From positions 1-41,599 of the forward strand of contig PLMC01000121.1 in the NCBI GenBank assembly GCA_003141495.1: 41,599 nt of DNA. Reading direction: 5' to 3'. Position numbers and translations under genes: made by a program. Each line of letters opens with the position of its first letter. Position 1 is the stretch's first letter. Source of the DNA: Bacteroidales bacterium. GTDB taxonomy: Bacteria; Bacteroidota; Bacteroidia; Bacteroidales; VadinHA17. Below the pieces are notes generated by a model that ran no database searches, was not told where the DNA came from, and saw nothing but the letters and a program-made list of their open reading frames with translations. Below, one piece after another: positions 25,746 to 33,670 of this stretch.

Positions 25746-25802
25746 TAACTTTGATGAACAGAGAAAAAATCACAAAGTGAACTTTTATTCATGTAATTTG
25801 TT
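25746..25802 (+). promoter_or_regulatory. TAACTTTG box and upstream motif shared with the gene at 28363
   Basis: TAACTTTG (25746-25753) matches the -7 consensus, though no -33 TTG is at the right distance. From 25761 the sequence AGAAAAAATC...GAACTTTTATTCATGT..TTTGTT is repeated almost exactly at 28180-28219, ahead of the lipocalin-like gene. It may be a shared leader or operator element. Confidence 0.4.
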
Positions 25803-25921
25803 TTGGTTAAGTGGAATTCTGTTAATTAAATAAACGAATTAATGACAAGGTTTTAATTTCAATGGATTACAAACACGAATTAATAAGTTATTAATTTATA
25901 ACAATTCTAAAATCAAATACC

Positions 25922-26644
25922 ATGATTAATACTTCAGAAATTTCGCCAGACGTTTACAGATTTTCGATCTATGTGCCAGAATTTAACTTGCAGTTTAATC
26001 ATTTTCTGATTAAAGATGATGAACCTATGCTCTATCATGCGGGAATGAAACAAATGTTCCCTGTATTGTTGGAAGCAGTTAGCAGAATTCTTCCTCCATC
26101 ACAAATAAGATGGATTGGCTTTAGTCATTTTGAGGTAGATGAATGTGGGGCACTTAATGATTGGTTGCAAGTGGCACCTAATGCCAAAGGAGTTTGCAGT
26201 GAAGCAGGTGCTATCCTCAATATGCCGGACTTTGCTACAAGACCCGTTTATGCTATGAAAGATAATACCCTTTTGAAGACAGGACAATTTACTTATCGTT
26301 TTATTCGAACTCCGCATTTGCCTCACGGCTGGGATGCAGGGATAATGTTCGAGGAAAAAAATCGAACCCTATTGTGTTCCGATTTATTTCATCAAAACGG
26401 AGATGCGGTTAATTTGACCGATAAAGATATTTTAGGTGCATACAAAAACGCAATTCTTGAATATGAAAAAGGACCTTTAATGGGATACACACCATACACG
26501 AGAAATACTTCAAAATTGCTTAATACCCTGGCAGATCTTAAACCAAAAACACTTGCAATTATGCACGGTTCTTCCTATCATGGGGACTGCCAAAAGGCAT
26601 TAATAGACCTTAATTTAGTGATGAAAGAAATTTGGGGTAATTAG
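25922..26644 (+). CDS. Metallo-beta-lactamase-fold protein of the flavodiiron (ODP) type
   Basis: A 240-residue cytosolic protein corresponding to the diiron MBL domain of flavodiiron proteins, without the flavodoxin domain. Candidate metal ligands are His69, Glu71 and Asp73 in SHFEVDE, His132 or His135 in PHLPHGWD, Asp154 in LCSDLF, and His215 in IMHGSS. Classical flavodiiron proteins have HxExDH; here the position after Asp73 is Glu74, so one ligand may be missing. Family members reduce oxygen or nitric oxide or sense oxygen; with no flavodoxin domain it would need a separate electron donor or act as a sensor. Convergent with the monooxygenase gene, 99 bp away. Confidence 0.82.
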   Translation: MINTSEISPDVYRFSIYVPEFNLQFNHFLIKDDEPMLYHAGMKQMFPVLLEAVSRILPPSQIRWIGFSHFEVDECGALNDWLQVAPNAKGVCSEAGAILNMPDFATRPVYAMKDNTLLKTGQFTYRFIRTPHLPHGWDAGIMFEEKNRTLLCSDLFHQNGDAVNLTDKDILGAYKNAILEYEKGPLMGYTPYTRNTSKLLNTLADLKPKTLAIMHGSSYHGDCQKALIDLNLVMKEIWGN

Positions 26645-26743
26645 GTGTTAGGTTGGTCTTTTTCGATTAATTAAGGTATATTCTCTCCATCTGAGTTAAT
26701 CTTGCGTCTATAGGTTCCATTTTGAAATAAAATTGACTACAAA

Positions 26744-27838
26744 TTAAGACTTTGGTTGATAATTGTTGTGCTGATTAATATGTTTCACAATAAAAGCAGC
26801 ATCTCTTCCTACTCCACCTATAAGACCGGAAGTCAACCCATACTGGAATAACATTCCGATGAAGTACATCCCCTTGACCTCAATGGAAACTCCCCTTTTT
26901 GTCATAGGCCAACCATTCTTTTCATCAGTGACTTTTAGACCTATCCATGAAAAATCCGGCTTATACCCTGTCGCCCATACAATTGAAGAAACTTTAACCA
27001 TCCGTCCATCTTCCAATTTAGGTTGTCCACTTTCAACTCCAGTCACGCGAGGAACCTGTTTAACACCGGCAGCAATAAGATTTTTAACTGATACATTTAT
27101 TAGTGGTCCTCCTCCTTTTACAATACTTTTTTTAGTTTTCCGTCCTATAGGTGTATTGACTGTAAGAATATTGCTGGCAAACCACCAATAAAGTCTTTCT
27201 GCATAACGAAATACCGGATCAGGAATATGAAATGTCGGATGTCCTGAAATAAGAGTATGTCTGCTTTTTGCAAGTTCAATAGCTATTTCCACTCCTGAAG
27301 TACCTGCCCCTACTACAAGAACACTACCTTTGGGTAAAGAATCTGGATTAAGATACTGAGAAGAATGAATCTGATGAATATTCTCATCTAAATCTTTTGC
27401 GAATTCGGGGATACGAGGAAGTGGATTGGTTCCTGTAGCAACAATAACCTTGTCACATTTCAAGATATCTTTAGTTGTAGTTATTTCAAATCCTGGTTGT
27501 TTACGGGAGAGATGAATTACTTTCTCTTCCAGGCGGACAGGCAAGTTAAATTTTTCTGAATATTTTTCAAGATAATCAGCAATCTCAGTTTTTGAAGGCA
27601 TAATATCTCTCGCTGCAGGAAAGGAGAATCCAGGCAACCCGTCATATTGTGACGGGGTAAATAAACGAAGCGAATCCCATCGTTTACGCCATGAATCACC
27701 AATATTTTCAGCAGCGTCAATAATTACGAAATCCTCACCTGCTTTTAAAAGGTGATACCCTGTAGCTAGACCTGCCTGTCCGGCACCAATAATGATCGTA
27801 CCCCAATTAGCCTTTTCATTTACATTAATCGTTTTCAT
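26744..27838 (-). CDS. Flavin-containing monooxygenase-like NAD(P)/FAD oxidoreductase
   Basis: A 364-residue cytosolic protein with two Rossmann dinucleotide motifs: IIGAGQAGLATG (FAD, residues ~17-28) and VLVVGAGTSGVEIAIELA (NADPH, about 173-190). Between them are IGDSWRKRWDSLRLFTPSQY (as in CzcO/YUCCA-type enzymes), VATGTNPLPRIP and HSSQYLNP, and later VWATGYKPDFSW. These features match the CzcO-like group, which oxidises small organic or indole-type substrates using NADPH and O2. The closest known activities are N- or Baeyer-Villiger-type oxidations; the substrate cannot be told. The gene is isolated on the minus strand. Confidence 0.85.
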   Translation of the reverse strand: MKTINVNEKANWGTIIIGAGQAGLATGYHLLKAGEDFVIIDAAENIGDSWRKRWDSLRLFTPSQYDGLPGFSFPAARDIMPSKTEIADYLEKYSEKFNLPVRLEEKVIHLSRKQPGFEITTTKDILKCDKVIVATGTNPLPRIPEFAKDLDENIHQIHSSQYLNPDSLPKGSVLVVGAGTSGVEIAIELAKSRHTLISGHPTFHIPDPVFRYAERLYWWFASNILTVNTPIGRKTKKSIVKGGGPLINVSVKNLIAAGVKQVPRVTGVESGQPKLEDGRMVKVSSIVWATGYKPDFSWIGLKVTDEKNGWPMTKRGVSIEVKGMYFIGMLFQYGLTSGLIGGVGRDAAFIVKHINQHNNYQPKS

Positions 27839-28362
27839 ATTCTTTAGAATTAAAAGCTAAGAACCAGTATAATTATTTACTTTAAAAACAGTTGAGGGGT
27901 AAGATATAAGTTCTCAGTTTTTCGTAGTAAAAGGCAAGTCAAAAAAAAGTGTTAATACTCTTACCGAATTTATTATTAAGTATTTAACAATTGATTAGTG
28001 TGAACGTTCATGGTAATTAGGTGTTCAGGTTGCATTATTAAATGAGCTGTAAAAATTAATTCTGCCATCGGGTCAGTAAAGTAATAGGAGATTGATTTTC
28101 CCGGATAAAAAAGATGCAGAATATGATGTGTAAATAACATGGACTTCAGACTAAACAAAATCTAAAATTGATTAAATAAAAGAAAAAATCCTAGCGAACT
28201 TTTATTAATGTTTTTTGTTATAATACAATGAATTCTATTGAATTGCAGTTCCAAATAGATGTTTAGGGATAAGTACAAGTAGTTAATTGAATATTCATAA
28301 GTAGAATTTTCAATATGATTTAATTAACTCATTTTAGAGATAAATCAATTTTAAATAATTAG
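27839..28362. other. Gene-free 524-bp stretch
   Basis: AT-rich. A 60-codon minus-strand frame (27976-28158) has no recognisable motifs and is not called. The part from 28180 holds the motif shared with 25761. Nothing else is supported. Confidence 0.5.
28180..28219 (+). promoter_or_regulatory. Upstream motif shared with the gene at 25922
   Basis: AAGAAAAAATC then GAACTTTTATTAATGT and TTTGTT repeat the element at 25761-25802 with few changes and a 1-nt gap. Both lie 118-144 bp upstream of a gene start, in the same orientation. Confidence 0.4.
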
Positions 28363-28851
28363 ATGAGAACAAAAACGTTTAAAGCTTTTACATTAAAAGC
28401 TATACTTATTCTTACATGCACTATAGTCGGATTTTCGGACTTTAGTAAATGCCATGCACAAACTATTGTTGGTAAGTGGAACCAGGTATCAACTAAACAG
28501 TTCCTTACTGCTGAAGGTTCCAAAACACATGGTAAATCGGTTTTGGAAACTCAAATGGCCTCTATTGGCACCGTAGTATTTGAATTTAAGTCTGATCATA
28601 CTTATATAGAGAAAACTTCACATGCTGGTGATTCTAAGGTGCTCACATTTACCGGGACATGGTCCTTATCGGGAAATCAGTTGGAATTGAAACTGGATCC
28701 AAAACAAGAGGATCCAAAGTATAATCCTAAAAATGATGCCGTTCCACCAAAGATCACTCTGTCAATAAACGGGAATACGATGGTATGGAGCACTTTGTAT
28801 CCTGACAGCAAAATAGCTACTAAAATTGAGCTATCCTTAACCAGATTATAA
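28363..28851 (+). CDS. Secreted lipocalin-like protein
   Basis: A 162-residue protein with a basic N-terminus and hydrophobic export segment ending near CHAQ (residue 33). The mature part fits the lipocalin-like layout: IVGKWNQVSTKQF at the start of the barrel, then VVFEFKSDHTYIEK, FTGTWSLSGNQLELKL, ITLSINGNTMVWSTLY and a closing ELSLTRL. This is the Bacteroidota 'lipocalin-like domain' group of small periplasmic proteins that probably bind hydrophobic ligands. It heads a set of genes in the same direction (DUF1772, HAB-like, ABM-like), 34 bp before the DUF1772 pseudogene. Confidence 0.7.
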   Translation: MRTKTFKAFTLKAILILTCTIVGFSDFSKCHAQTIVGKWNQVSTKQFLTAEGSKTHGKSVLETQMASIGTVVFEFKSDHTYIEKTSHAGDSKVLTFTGTWSLSGNQLELKLDPKQEDPKYNPKNDAVPPKITLSINGNTMVWSTLYPDSKIATKIELSLTRL

Positions 28852-28885
28852 ATGAACATAGGCAATAATAATTAATGCCAAAACT

Positions 28886-29342
28886 ATGACAACTTCAATT
28901 ATTAGGTTTCTAAACATTATTATTGCTGCTTTACTCGCAGGTACTAGTTTTGGGATATGGATGGGATTCAATCCATTGAATTTGTCACCTTCGACTTATA
29001 TAGAGCAACAGCAAAATATGATCCGGGCACTCAATACATTGATGATTATACTTGTCTTTGGGTGCCACCGTAATAAATATAATTTCTGCCATTCTTCAGA
29101 GAGACGATAAGCAGACATTTATCCCTTTACTCATTGCTTCTCTATTCTTTATTGCCTGTATCATTATATCACGATTTGGCAATCAACCAATAAATAATGA
29201 AATAATGACATGGACTTCCGGTACTCTCCCGGGTAACTTATCAGAGCTTCGTGACAAATGGTGGAACTTTCATATAATGAGAACTATAGCTGAATTGATA
29301 GCTTTATTCCTAATTACCTGGACAAGTATTAAAAAGAGTTAA
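28886..29342 (+). pseudogene. DUF1772 (anthrone oxygenase-like) membrane protein, frameshifted
   Basis: Two overlapping frames together make one DUF1772 protein of about 152 residues with four membrane segments. The first frame (from ATG 28886) ends ...MRALNTLMIILVFG-type sequence, and the second continues GATVINIISAIL to NFHIMRTIAELIALF. The join is at GGG (29060-29062): removing one G restores VFGATVINI without a break. The breakpoint is in a short homopolymer, so a sequencing or assembly error is possible as well as a real mutation. DUF1772 proteins include anthrone oxygenases that oxidise quinol-type compounds. The gene lies 34 bp after the lipocalin-like gene and 22 bp before the HAB-like gene, so it should be in the same operon. 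Confidence 0.8.
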
Positions 29343-29364
29343 TAGTAATATAAAAAAATACAAA

Positions 29365-29847
29365 ATGGAACAAAAAAAACTAATTGAAAAACAGTCAGAT
29401 AGACTGATTTTTTTTGGAATGTTACTGTTTTTTCTTGCTTTGGTGATAGGACTTATTGCCCCAATGTTAGCGAATCCAAGATTGGGGATTTCATGTCACG
29501 TTGAAGGAGTTTTGAACGGAATTTTTCTTATTGTTTTAGGACTTATCTGGAATAAGGTAGCATTATCAGGAAGGTGGATGATAATCACGTACTGGCTAAG
29601 TATTTACGGAACATTTTCAAACTGGCTTGCATATCTGATAGCTGCAATATTTAATGCCGGCAGGCATTTGACTATAGCAACAAAAGGAAAGGAGGGAGCT
29701 CCGTTGGCAGACGATATTATTGACTTTCTGCTTGTTTTCCTCACAATAGCAATGTTGACCATTTGTATTACGATAATAATCGGATTATACAGAAATATGA
29801 AAAATAAAAAACTGGAGAGAATGGTTAATCCAGCAAATAAAAGCTAA
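29365..29847 (+). CDS. Hydroxylaminobenzene mutase / styrene oxide isomerase-like membrane protein
   Basis: A 160-residue protein with four membrane segments (about residues 15-35, 47-64, 74-95, 122-145). The signature NPRLGISCHVEGVLNGIFLI (37-56) with His45, and YGTFSNWLAY (81-90), match the HAB mutase (HabA/HabB) and styrene oxide isomerase (StyC) group. Known members carry out mutase or Meinwald-type rearrangements of hydroxylaminoarenes or aryl epoxides, and StyC is a haem b protein. The conserved His in (A/C)HVEG is the likely haem ligand. Length fits the family. It is 22 bp downstream of the DUF1772 gene. Substrate unknown; the neighbouring monooxygenase could supply an epoxide or hydroxylamine, but that is inference. 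Confidence 0.78.
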   Translation: MEQKKLIEKQSDRLIFFGMLLFFLALVIGLIAPMLANPRLGISCHVEGVLNGIFLIVLGLIWNKVALSGRWMIITYWLSIYGTFSNWLAYLIAAIFNAGRHLTIATKGKEGAPLADDIIDFLLVFLTIAMLTICITIIIGLYRNMKNKKLERMVNPANKS

Positions 29848-30164
29848 CCCTAGTTAACAAGAGAAAGACATATTGTAACTCATACGATCGTTAATCATTC
29901 ATAAATTTTAATATTTGAAATAATCGAACAAATGGTCTAGTGCTTTGTTTTCTTAAAACTTATAATTACGAAATGTTATTGGTAAATTAAAACCAAAACG
30001 ATACAACAGACAGCTAAGAATACCGGCGAGCATATTTTGGTATACCTCATTACTATATAAAAATTCTATTAATTCTTAAAAACAACGAGGAGTCCAGTAC
30101 CCTCTTAAAAAAACGGGGCGAAACCGAAAAGCCATACGAATAGGAAAATATTAATTCAAAAAAA
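29848..30164. other. 317-bp gap before the ABM-like gene
   Basis: Contains a small imperfect hairpin (CTAACCC...TAGTTAAC near 29847) that could end the HAB operon, and a stretch GAGGAGTCCAGTACCCTC (30089 on) with a GAGG/CCTC stem. I see no promoter consensus and no riboswitch class I recognise. Confidence 0.4.
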
Positions 30165-30434
30165 ATGGTAACAGTAATTATTTCTCATGAATGCAAAAAC
30201 TATTCAGACTGGAGAAAAGTTTTTGATGCTGATGAAGTAAATCGTTCAAAAGCAGGTTTCAAAAGTACGGGTGTATATCATTCTGTTGATAATGCAAATA
30301 AGATAACAATTATTGGCGAAGCTCCAAGCGTGGAAGCAATAAAAGGTTTTATGGCAAATCCTGCATTAAAAGAAGCAATGGAAAAAGGAGGAGTAATAGG
30401 CATGCCCGATGTTAAGATTTTAAGTAAAGTGTAA
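30165..30434 (+). CDS. Small ABM-fold (antibiotic biosynthesis monooxygenase-like) protein
   Basis: An 89-residue soluble protein: MVTVIISHECKNYSDWRKVF, then KAGFKSTGVYHSVDNANKIT, then a beta strand IIGEAPSVEAIKGFMANPAL and KEAMEKGG, ending IGMPDVKILSKV. The strand-helix-strand-strand-helix-strand order with paired strands and the DW..VFD segment are those of dimeric alpha/beta-barrel (ABM-like) proteins. These can act as cofactor-free monooxygenases or as binding proteins; no catalytic residues can be assigned. It is followed by an intrinsic terminator at 30472, so it ends its transcript. Confidence 0.7.
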   Translation: MVTVIISHECKNYSDWRKVFDADEVNRSKAGFKSTGVYHSVDNANKITIIGEAPSVEAIKGFMANPALKEAMEKGGVIGMPDVKILSKV

Positions 30435-30471
30435 TAATATTGAGAAATTTCTACTACAGTAGACTAAAGAA

Positions 30472-30511
30472 ATTAGGACAGACTTATTTGTAAGACCATC
30501 CTATTTTTTTA
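30472..30511 (+). terminator. Intrinsic terminator of the ABM-like gene
   Basis: An imperfect stem: TAGGA (30474-30478) pairs with TCCTA, the inner CTTA pairs with TAAG, and TTTTTTT follows. It lies 38 bp after the stop. Confidence 0.5.
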
Positions 30512-30600
30512 GTTTTGTATTAGCGGTCCGATGTAAAATTCGTTCGTCTTTGACCTTTTCAAATTCACTCAAATTCCACTTAACATACCTAACTAAAGAA

Positions 30601-30672
30601 CAAGGATTTATCTTCGGGTTTGGGTGGTCAATTTATTCGGGGCAAATGTGTTCAGCGCTTCAGGCTTTTCCA
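30601..30672 (+). repeat. F1-family repeat, copy B
   Basis: TTTATCTTCGGGTTTGGGTG, then GTCAATTTATTCGGG (30626 on) and CAGGCTTTTCCA (30661-30672). It sits in the 382-bp gap 30435-30816, which also holds the terminator at 30472 and no gene. Confidence 0.65.
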
Positions 30673-30816
30673 GTATTATTCTGTTTGAATAATTACTTGC
30701 ACATATAGAGAGCAAATCTATCACCGATTACCCGGTGCCAAATAAATCTTTATCAGTCGGTATAATGAACTTAATGAAGTCTATAATGTTTTACTGGACA
30801 ACTAATCAAACAGGAT

Positions 30817-31446
30817 ATGAAAAAAATAGTCCTTTGCATTTTGGTGGTCTATCCCTTATTGTCCTTTGGCCAGATTGGAGTTAAAGCAGGTCTTAATTTT
30901 TCAAATGTTACAAATACTTCTTCAATAAGCCACAGCAATAGAACCGGCTATAATATTGGTATATTCCTGGCTCCGAAATCCAAAAGTATTATCAGTTCAA
31001 AAACTGAATTGATTCTTTCAAAACAAGGGTATAATTATTTGACCAATTCTGTGGATGGAACTGCCGACCTGTTATATATCATGCTGCCAACATATTTGTG
31101 TATTAATATAACCAGATTTTTTCAAATCCATATTGGTGCACAAATGGCTTACCTCATAAATGCGAAAGCTGATAGTAAAACTGCTTCAGGAAGTACATCT
31201 CCTGTATCCGATGCTATGCAATATTACAATCGTTTTGATTATGGGCTTGGGGGAGGAGTAGAGATTCACCCATTTAAAGGATTATTGGTCGGGACCAGAA
31301 TGAATATTAGTTTGGCAAATTTATATAAGGATGCGGCAAGCGGTCAGGTCCCGTCCTTTGCAAGTGTAAATGTCAAACAAAACCTGTTTCAGATATATAC
31401 CGGATGGCATTTTGGAAAACAACCTGCTTCATCAAATAAGAAATAA
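30817..31446 (+). CDS. Outer-membrane beta-barrel (PorT-like) protein
   Basis: A 209-residue protein with a signal peptide (MKKIVLCILVVYPLLSFGQ) followed directly by IGVKAGLNFSNV, the opening of the Bacteroidota 'porin family' / outer-membrane barrel group. Alternating amphipathic strands follow (TGYNIGIFLAP, TELILSKQGYNY, YIMLPTYLCINI, FQIHIGAQMAYLI, FDYGLGGGVEIHP, LLVGTRMNISLANL), ending in LFQIYTGWHFG, an aromatic-ended last strand suitable for BAM insertion. About eight strands are expected. Its function is probably transport or structural. It is followed by the repeat-bracketed module at 31539. Confidence 0.78.
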   Translation: MKKIVLCILVVYPLLSFGQIGVKAGLNFSNVTNTSSISHSNRTGYNIGIFLAPKSKSIISSKTELILSKQGYNYLTNSVDGTADLLYIMLPTYLCINITRFFQIHIGAQMAYLINAKADSKTASGSTSPVSDAMQYYNRFDYGLGGGVEIHPFKGLLVGTRMNISLANLYKDAASGQVPSFASVNVKQNLFQIYTGWHFGKQPASSNKK

Positions 31447-31538
31447 GAATGAGTTTCTTGTTTGGATTAATTAAGGAAGGTGTTAGCAAACCCCGACCTC
31501 TGTACCATTCTGAACCAATTATCTTAAAATCAACAAAG

Positions 31539-32382
31539 ACCTGGCAAGAAACCTGGCAAGATAATTGGTCATTTTGCAAATAGATCGAGATATAGGGAAG
31601 CTGACATTTTGAATAAACTTTCTTCATTACAGATACTATCCTATTATTTTTCTCGTTAATTTTACCTGACTGTTTAACAGGGATTATCATTAACCATGTC
31701 TGGATGTAAATGTAACATAAGCTTAACTATTGTCCTGGTTTCACTATTTTCTATTCAGGCTTTTTCGCAACAAATCAATTTCCGCGATAGCCTTACTGAG
31801 CATAATTCTCAAAAAGTAAATTTAAAGCCCAAGCTGTATTATTCGGTGGGAAGTACCTTTATAATTGTTCCTCGTTTGGGAACTGTCACTGGTTTTACAC
31901 TCTCCCCTTTTTTATCCATTCCGTTGTCTCCAAAGTTATCGATTGATGGCGGAATTATTGCCGGACGCTTTTATTCTGCATTATGGAATTTTAATCCTGA
32001 AGGTGCGATAAATGGGGCATTTAACGAATTATCTGTATACGGATCAGTTAGCTATCATATTAATTCTCAGTTGGCTGTATATGGTACCGGGATAAAACAA
32101 CTTACAGGCACTTCTCCATTTTATTTTCTCCCCAAAAGCAGTTATACCGTTGGATCCACTTTTAATTTCGGAAATTCTTCAATAGGTGTTACTTTGCAGA
32201 TGTCAAAATGGAATGATATCTTCAGCCCCTTGCCATTCAATAGCTCTCAGGGATTTTATTCTCCATATGAGCAAAGACCAGAACATTGACCACATTTGGC
32301 CGATGAGAAAAATCTGTGCTTACATATTCCAACATCAAAAATTTAACACCGACGAAAGGTGGTCAATGACGCTGGCTTTTCC
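31539..32382 (+). repeat. Repeat-bracketed gene module, copy 1
   Basis: The left end is ACCTGGCAAGAAACCTGGCA (F2 core), and the right end is an F1 repeat (copy C) with an internal deletion, finishing CTGGCTTTTCC (32372-32382). Between them lies the gene at 31696. The whole unit is repeated at 39712-40580: left end to ATG is 157 bp in both, with only scattered substitutions. Upstream, 31478-31500 (GGTGTTAGCAAACCCCGACC) resembles 37411-37432 next to another F1 copy. Confidence 0.75.
31696..32289 (+). CDS. Secreted beta-rich protein, copy 1 of a duplicated gene
   Basis: A 197-residue protein with a signal peptide (MSGCKCNISLTIVLVSLFSI..AFSQ). The mature sequence is beta-rich with alternating strands (LYYSVGSTFIIVPRLGTVTG, FTLSPFLSIPLSPKLSIDGG, ELSVYGSVSYHINSQL, SIGVTLQMSKW), consistent with a small outer-membrane barrel. 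I do not recognise the family. The gene at 39869 encodes a protein about 91% identical. A one-base length difference near the end makes this copy stop early as ...EQRPEH, whereas the other continues to ...KLTTFGR. Both the promoter region and the flanking repeats are shared with the second copy. Confidence 0.78.
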   Translation: MSGCKCNISLTIVLVSLFSIQAFSQQINFRDSLTEHNSQKVNLKPKLYYSVGSTFIIVPRLGTVTGFTLSPFLSIPLSPKLSIDGGIIAGRFYSALWNFNPEGAINGAFNELSVYGSVSYHINSQLAVYGTGIKQLTGTSPFYFLPKSSYTVGSTFNFGNSSIGVTLQMSKWNDIFSPLPFNSSQGFYSPYEQRPEH

Positions 32383-32447
32383 AAACGGGTAAAAGATCCA
32401 TCCTTACATGAACTCAACAAAATTTGGTCTAATTCCCCTTAACATAC

Positions 32448-32504
32448 ATTATTAAACAACAAAAATGTAACTCCGGCTTTTGGTGGTCAGTTTGTTCCGG
32501 CCAA
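32448..32504 (+). repeat. F1-family repeat, copy D
   Basis: ATTAAACAACAAAAATGTAA, CTCCGGCTTTTGGTGGTCAG and TTTGTTCCGGCCAA (core 32481-32500), one of the best-preserved F1 copies. It lies about 65 bp to the right of copy C (32335-32382), so two F1 ends are in tandem in the 372-bp gap 32290-32661. Confidence 0.7.
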
Positions 32505-32661
32505 AGGTAGCTACATTAAGGATAAAGCATAAATTGAATATTATTGTATTAAACCAATCAATACTTGTGTTTTTTAGAAAACAAATTCGTTCGAGATATA
32601 AATCCTTTGCATTTGTATTGTCTGATATCTTTACTTTAAAATATAATATTTTTATTCGGGC

Positions 32662-33459
32662 ATGAAAACAGCAATTATTACTGGAGGTACAAGGGGCATT
32701 GGTGCCGGACTTGTAAGGGATTTCCTACGATGTGGATGGGATGTCGCATACTCAGGAACAACCAAGGAATCAATAGAAAAATCATTATTATCGCTTTCAG
32801 AACAATTTGATAAAGAAAACTATATCGCATTGAAATGTGATGTAACAAATGAAAAGGATCTGATTAATCTATGGAAAAGTACCTTGAAAAGTTTTGGAAG
32901 GGTCGACATTTGGGTAAATAATGCAGGAGTTACTAATGAACAGGCTCCATTTTTTCAGATTTCGCCTGATGAATTCATGAAAATAATTGATATAAATATT
33001 AAGGGATTAATGCTCTCAACTTATATTGCTTATAACAGGATGTTACTTCAGGGATATGGTGCAATATACAATATGGAAGGTCTCGGAAGTGATGGGAGAG
33101 TAATTTCAGGTATGGCACCTTATGGAACATCAAAACGGGCAGTCAGATATTTTACTGATGCATTTGCAAAAGAGGTTAATAACGGTCCTGTGATTGTAGG
33201 CACTATCAGTCCTGGTATGGTCATGACCGATATGACTCTTGCGCCATTAAGGAAAGATCCAACTAAAAACAAGCAGCTTATCAGGATATATAATATTCTT
33301 GCAAATGATCCCGATACAGTAACTCCCTTCCTGGTAAGCGAGATGATAAAAAACAAAAAAAACGGAGCGAAGATATCATGGCTTTCATCATGGAAAGTAA
33401 TGGAAAGATTTATATCCGCACCTTTCACTAAGAGAGATTTAGTCGGCAAATATATATAA
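32662..33459 (+). CDS. Short-chain dehydrogenase/reductase (NYC1/NOL-like)
   Basis: A 265-residue classical-type SDR: cofactor motif TGGTRGIG (residues 7-14), NNAG (86-89), and YGTSK with Tyr154/Lys158. The usual catalytic Ser would be near position 143 (GLGSDGR). The EGLGSDGR stretch before YGTSK and the long C-terminal helix recall the chlorophyll b reductase-like (NYC1/NOL) branch, which has bacterial relatives of unknown substrate. It is cytosolic and NADP-preferring by the presence of Arg11 in the glycine loop. It is a single gene with F1 repeats on both sides. Confidence 0.85.
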   Translation: MKTAIITGGTRGIGAGLVRDFLRCGWDVAYSGTTKESIEKSLLSLSEQFDKENYIALKCDVTNEKDLINLWKSTLKSFGRVDIWVNNAGVTNEQAPFFQISPDEFMKIIDINIKGLMLSTYIAYNRMLLQGYGAIYNMEGLGSDGRVISGMAPYGTSKRAVRYFTDAFAKEVNNGPVIVGTISPGMVMTDMTLAPLRKDPTKNKQLIRIYNILANDPDTVTPFLVSEMIKNKKNGAKISWLSSWKVMERFISAPFTKRDLVGKYI

Positions 33460-33510
33460 TTGTGACATCCTATAAAATTGTAAAAACCGTACAGTCTGAC
33501 CCCATTTGAT

Positions 33511-33617
33511 CGGTATGATTTCACCGTACATTCAATTCAAAACAACAATTTTTTAACTCCGGGGGTGGGTGGTCAATATCATCAGGCTAAAAGTGACTTG
33601 GGTCATCGGTTTTTCCA
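33511..33617 (+). repeat. F1-family repeat, copy E
   Basis: Starts with TCGGTATGATTTCACCGTAC, then AACAACAATTTTTTAACTCC, GGTGGTCAATATCATCAGG (33569-33587), GGGTCATCGG and TTTTTCCAA (33610 on). The doubled GGTCAATAT/GGTCATCGG pattern resembles the multiple terminal repeats of IS21-type elements. Confidence 0.65.
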
Positions 33618-33670
33618 ATTAATTAAGTTACTTGTTGTGTTTTCGGTTTAGAATTATACTTTAAACCTTG

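Noticed and set aside
27976-28158. 60-codon minus-strand frame
   Set aside because: No motif, no start context, unlike any family I recognise; the region is better read as intergenic.
30081-30150. Riboswitch or ribozyme upstream of the ABM-like gene
   Set aside because: GAGGAGTCCAGTACCCTC and GGCGAAACCG give small stems, but do not match any class I can recall with confidence.
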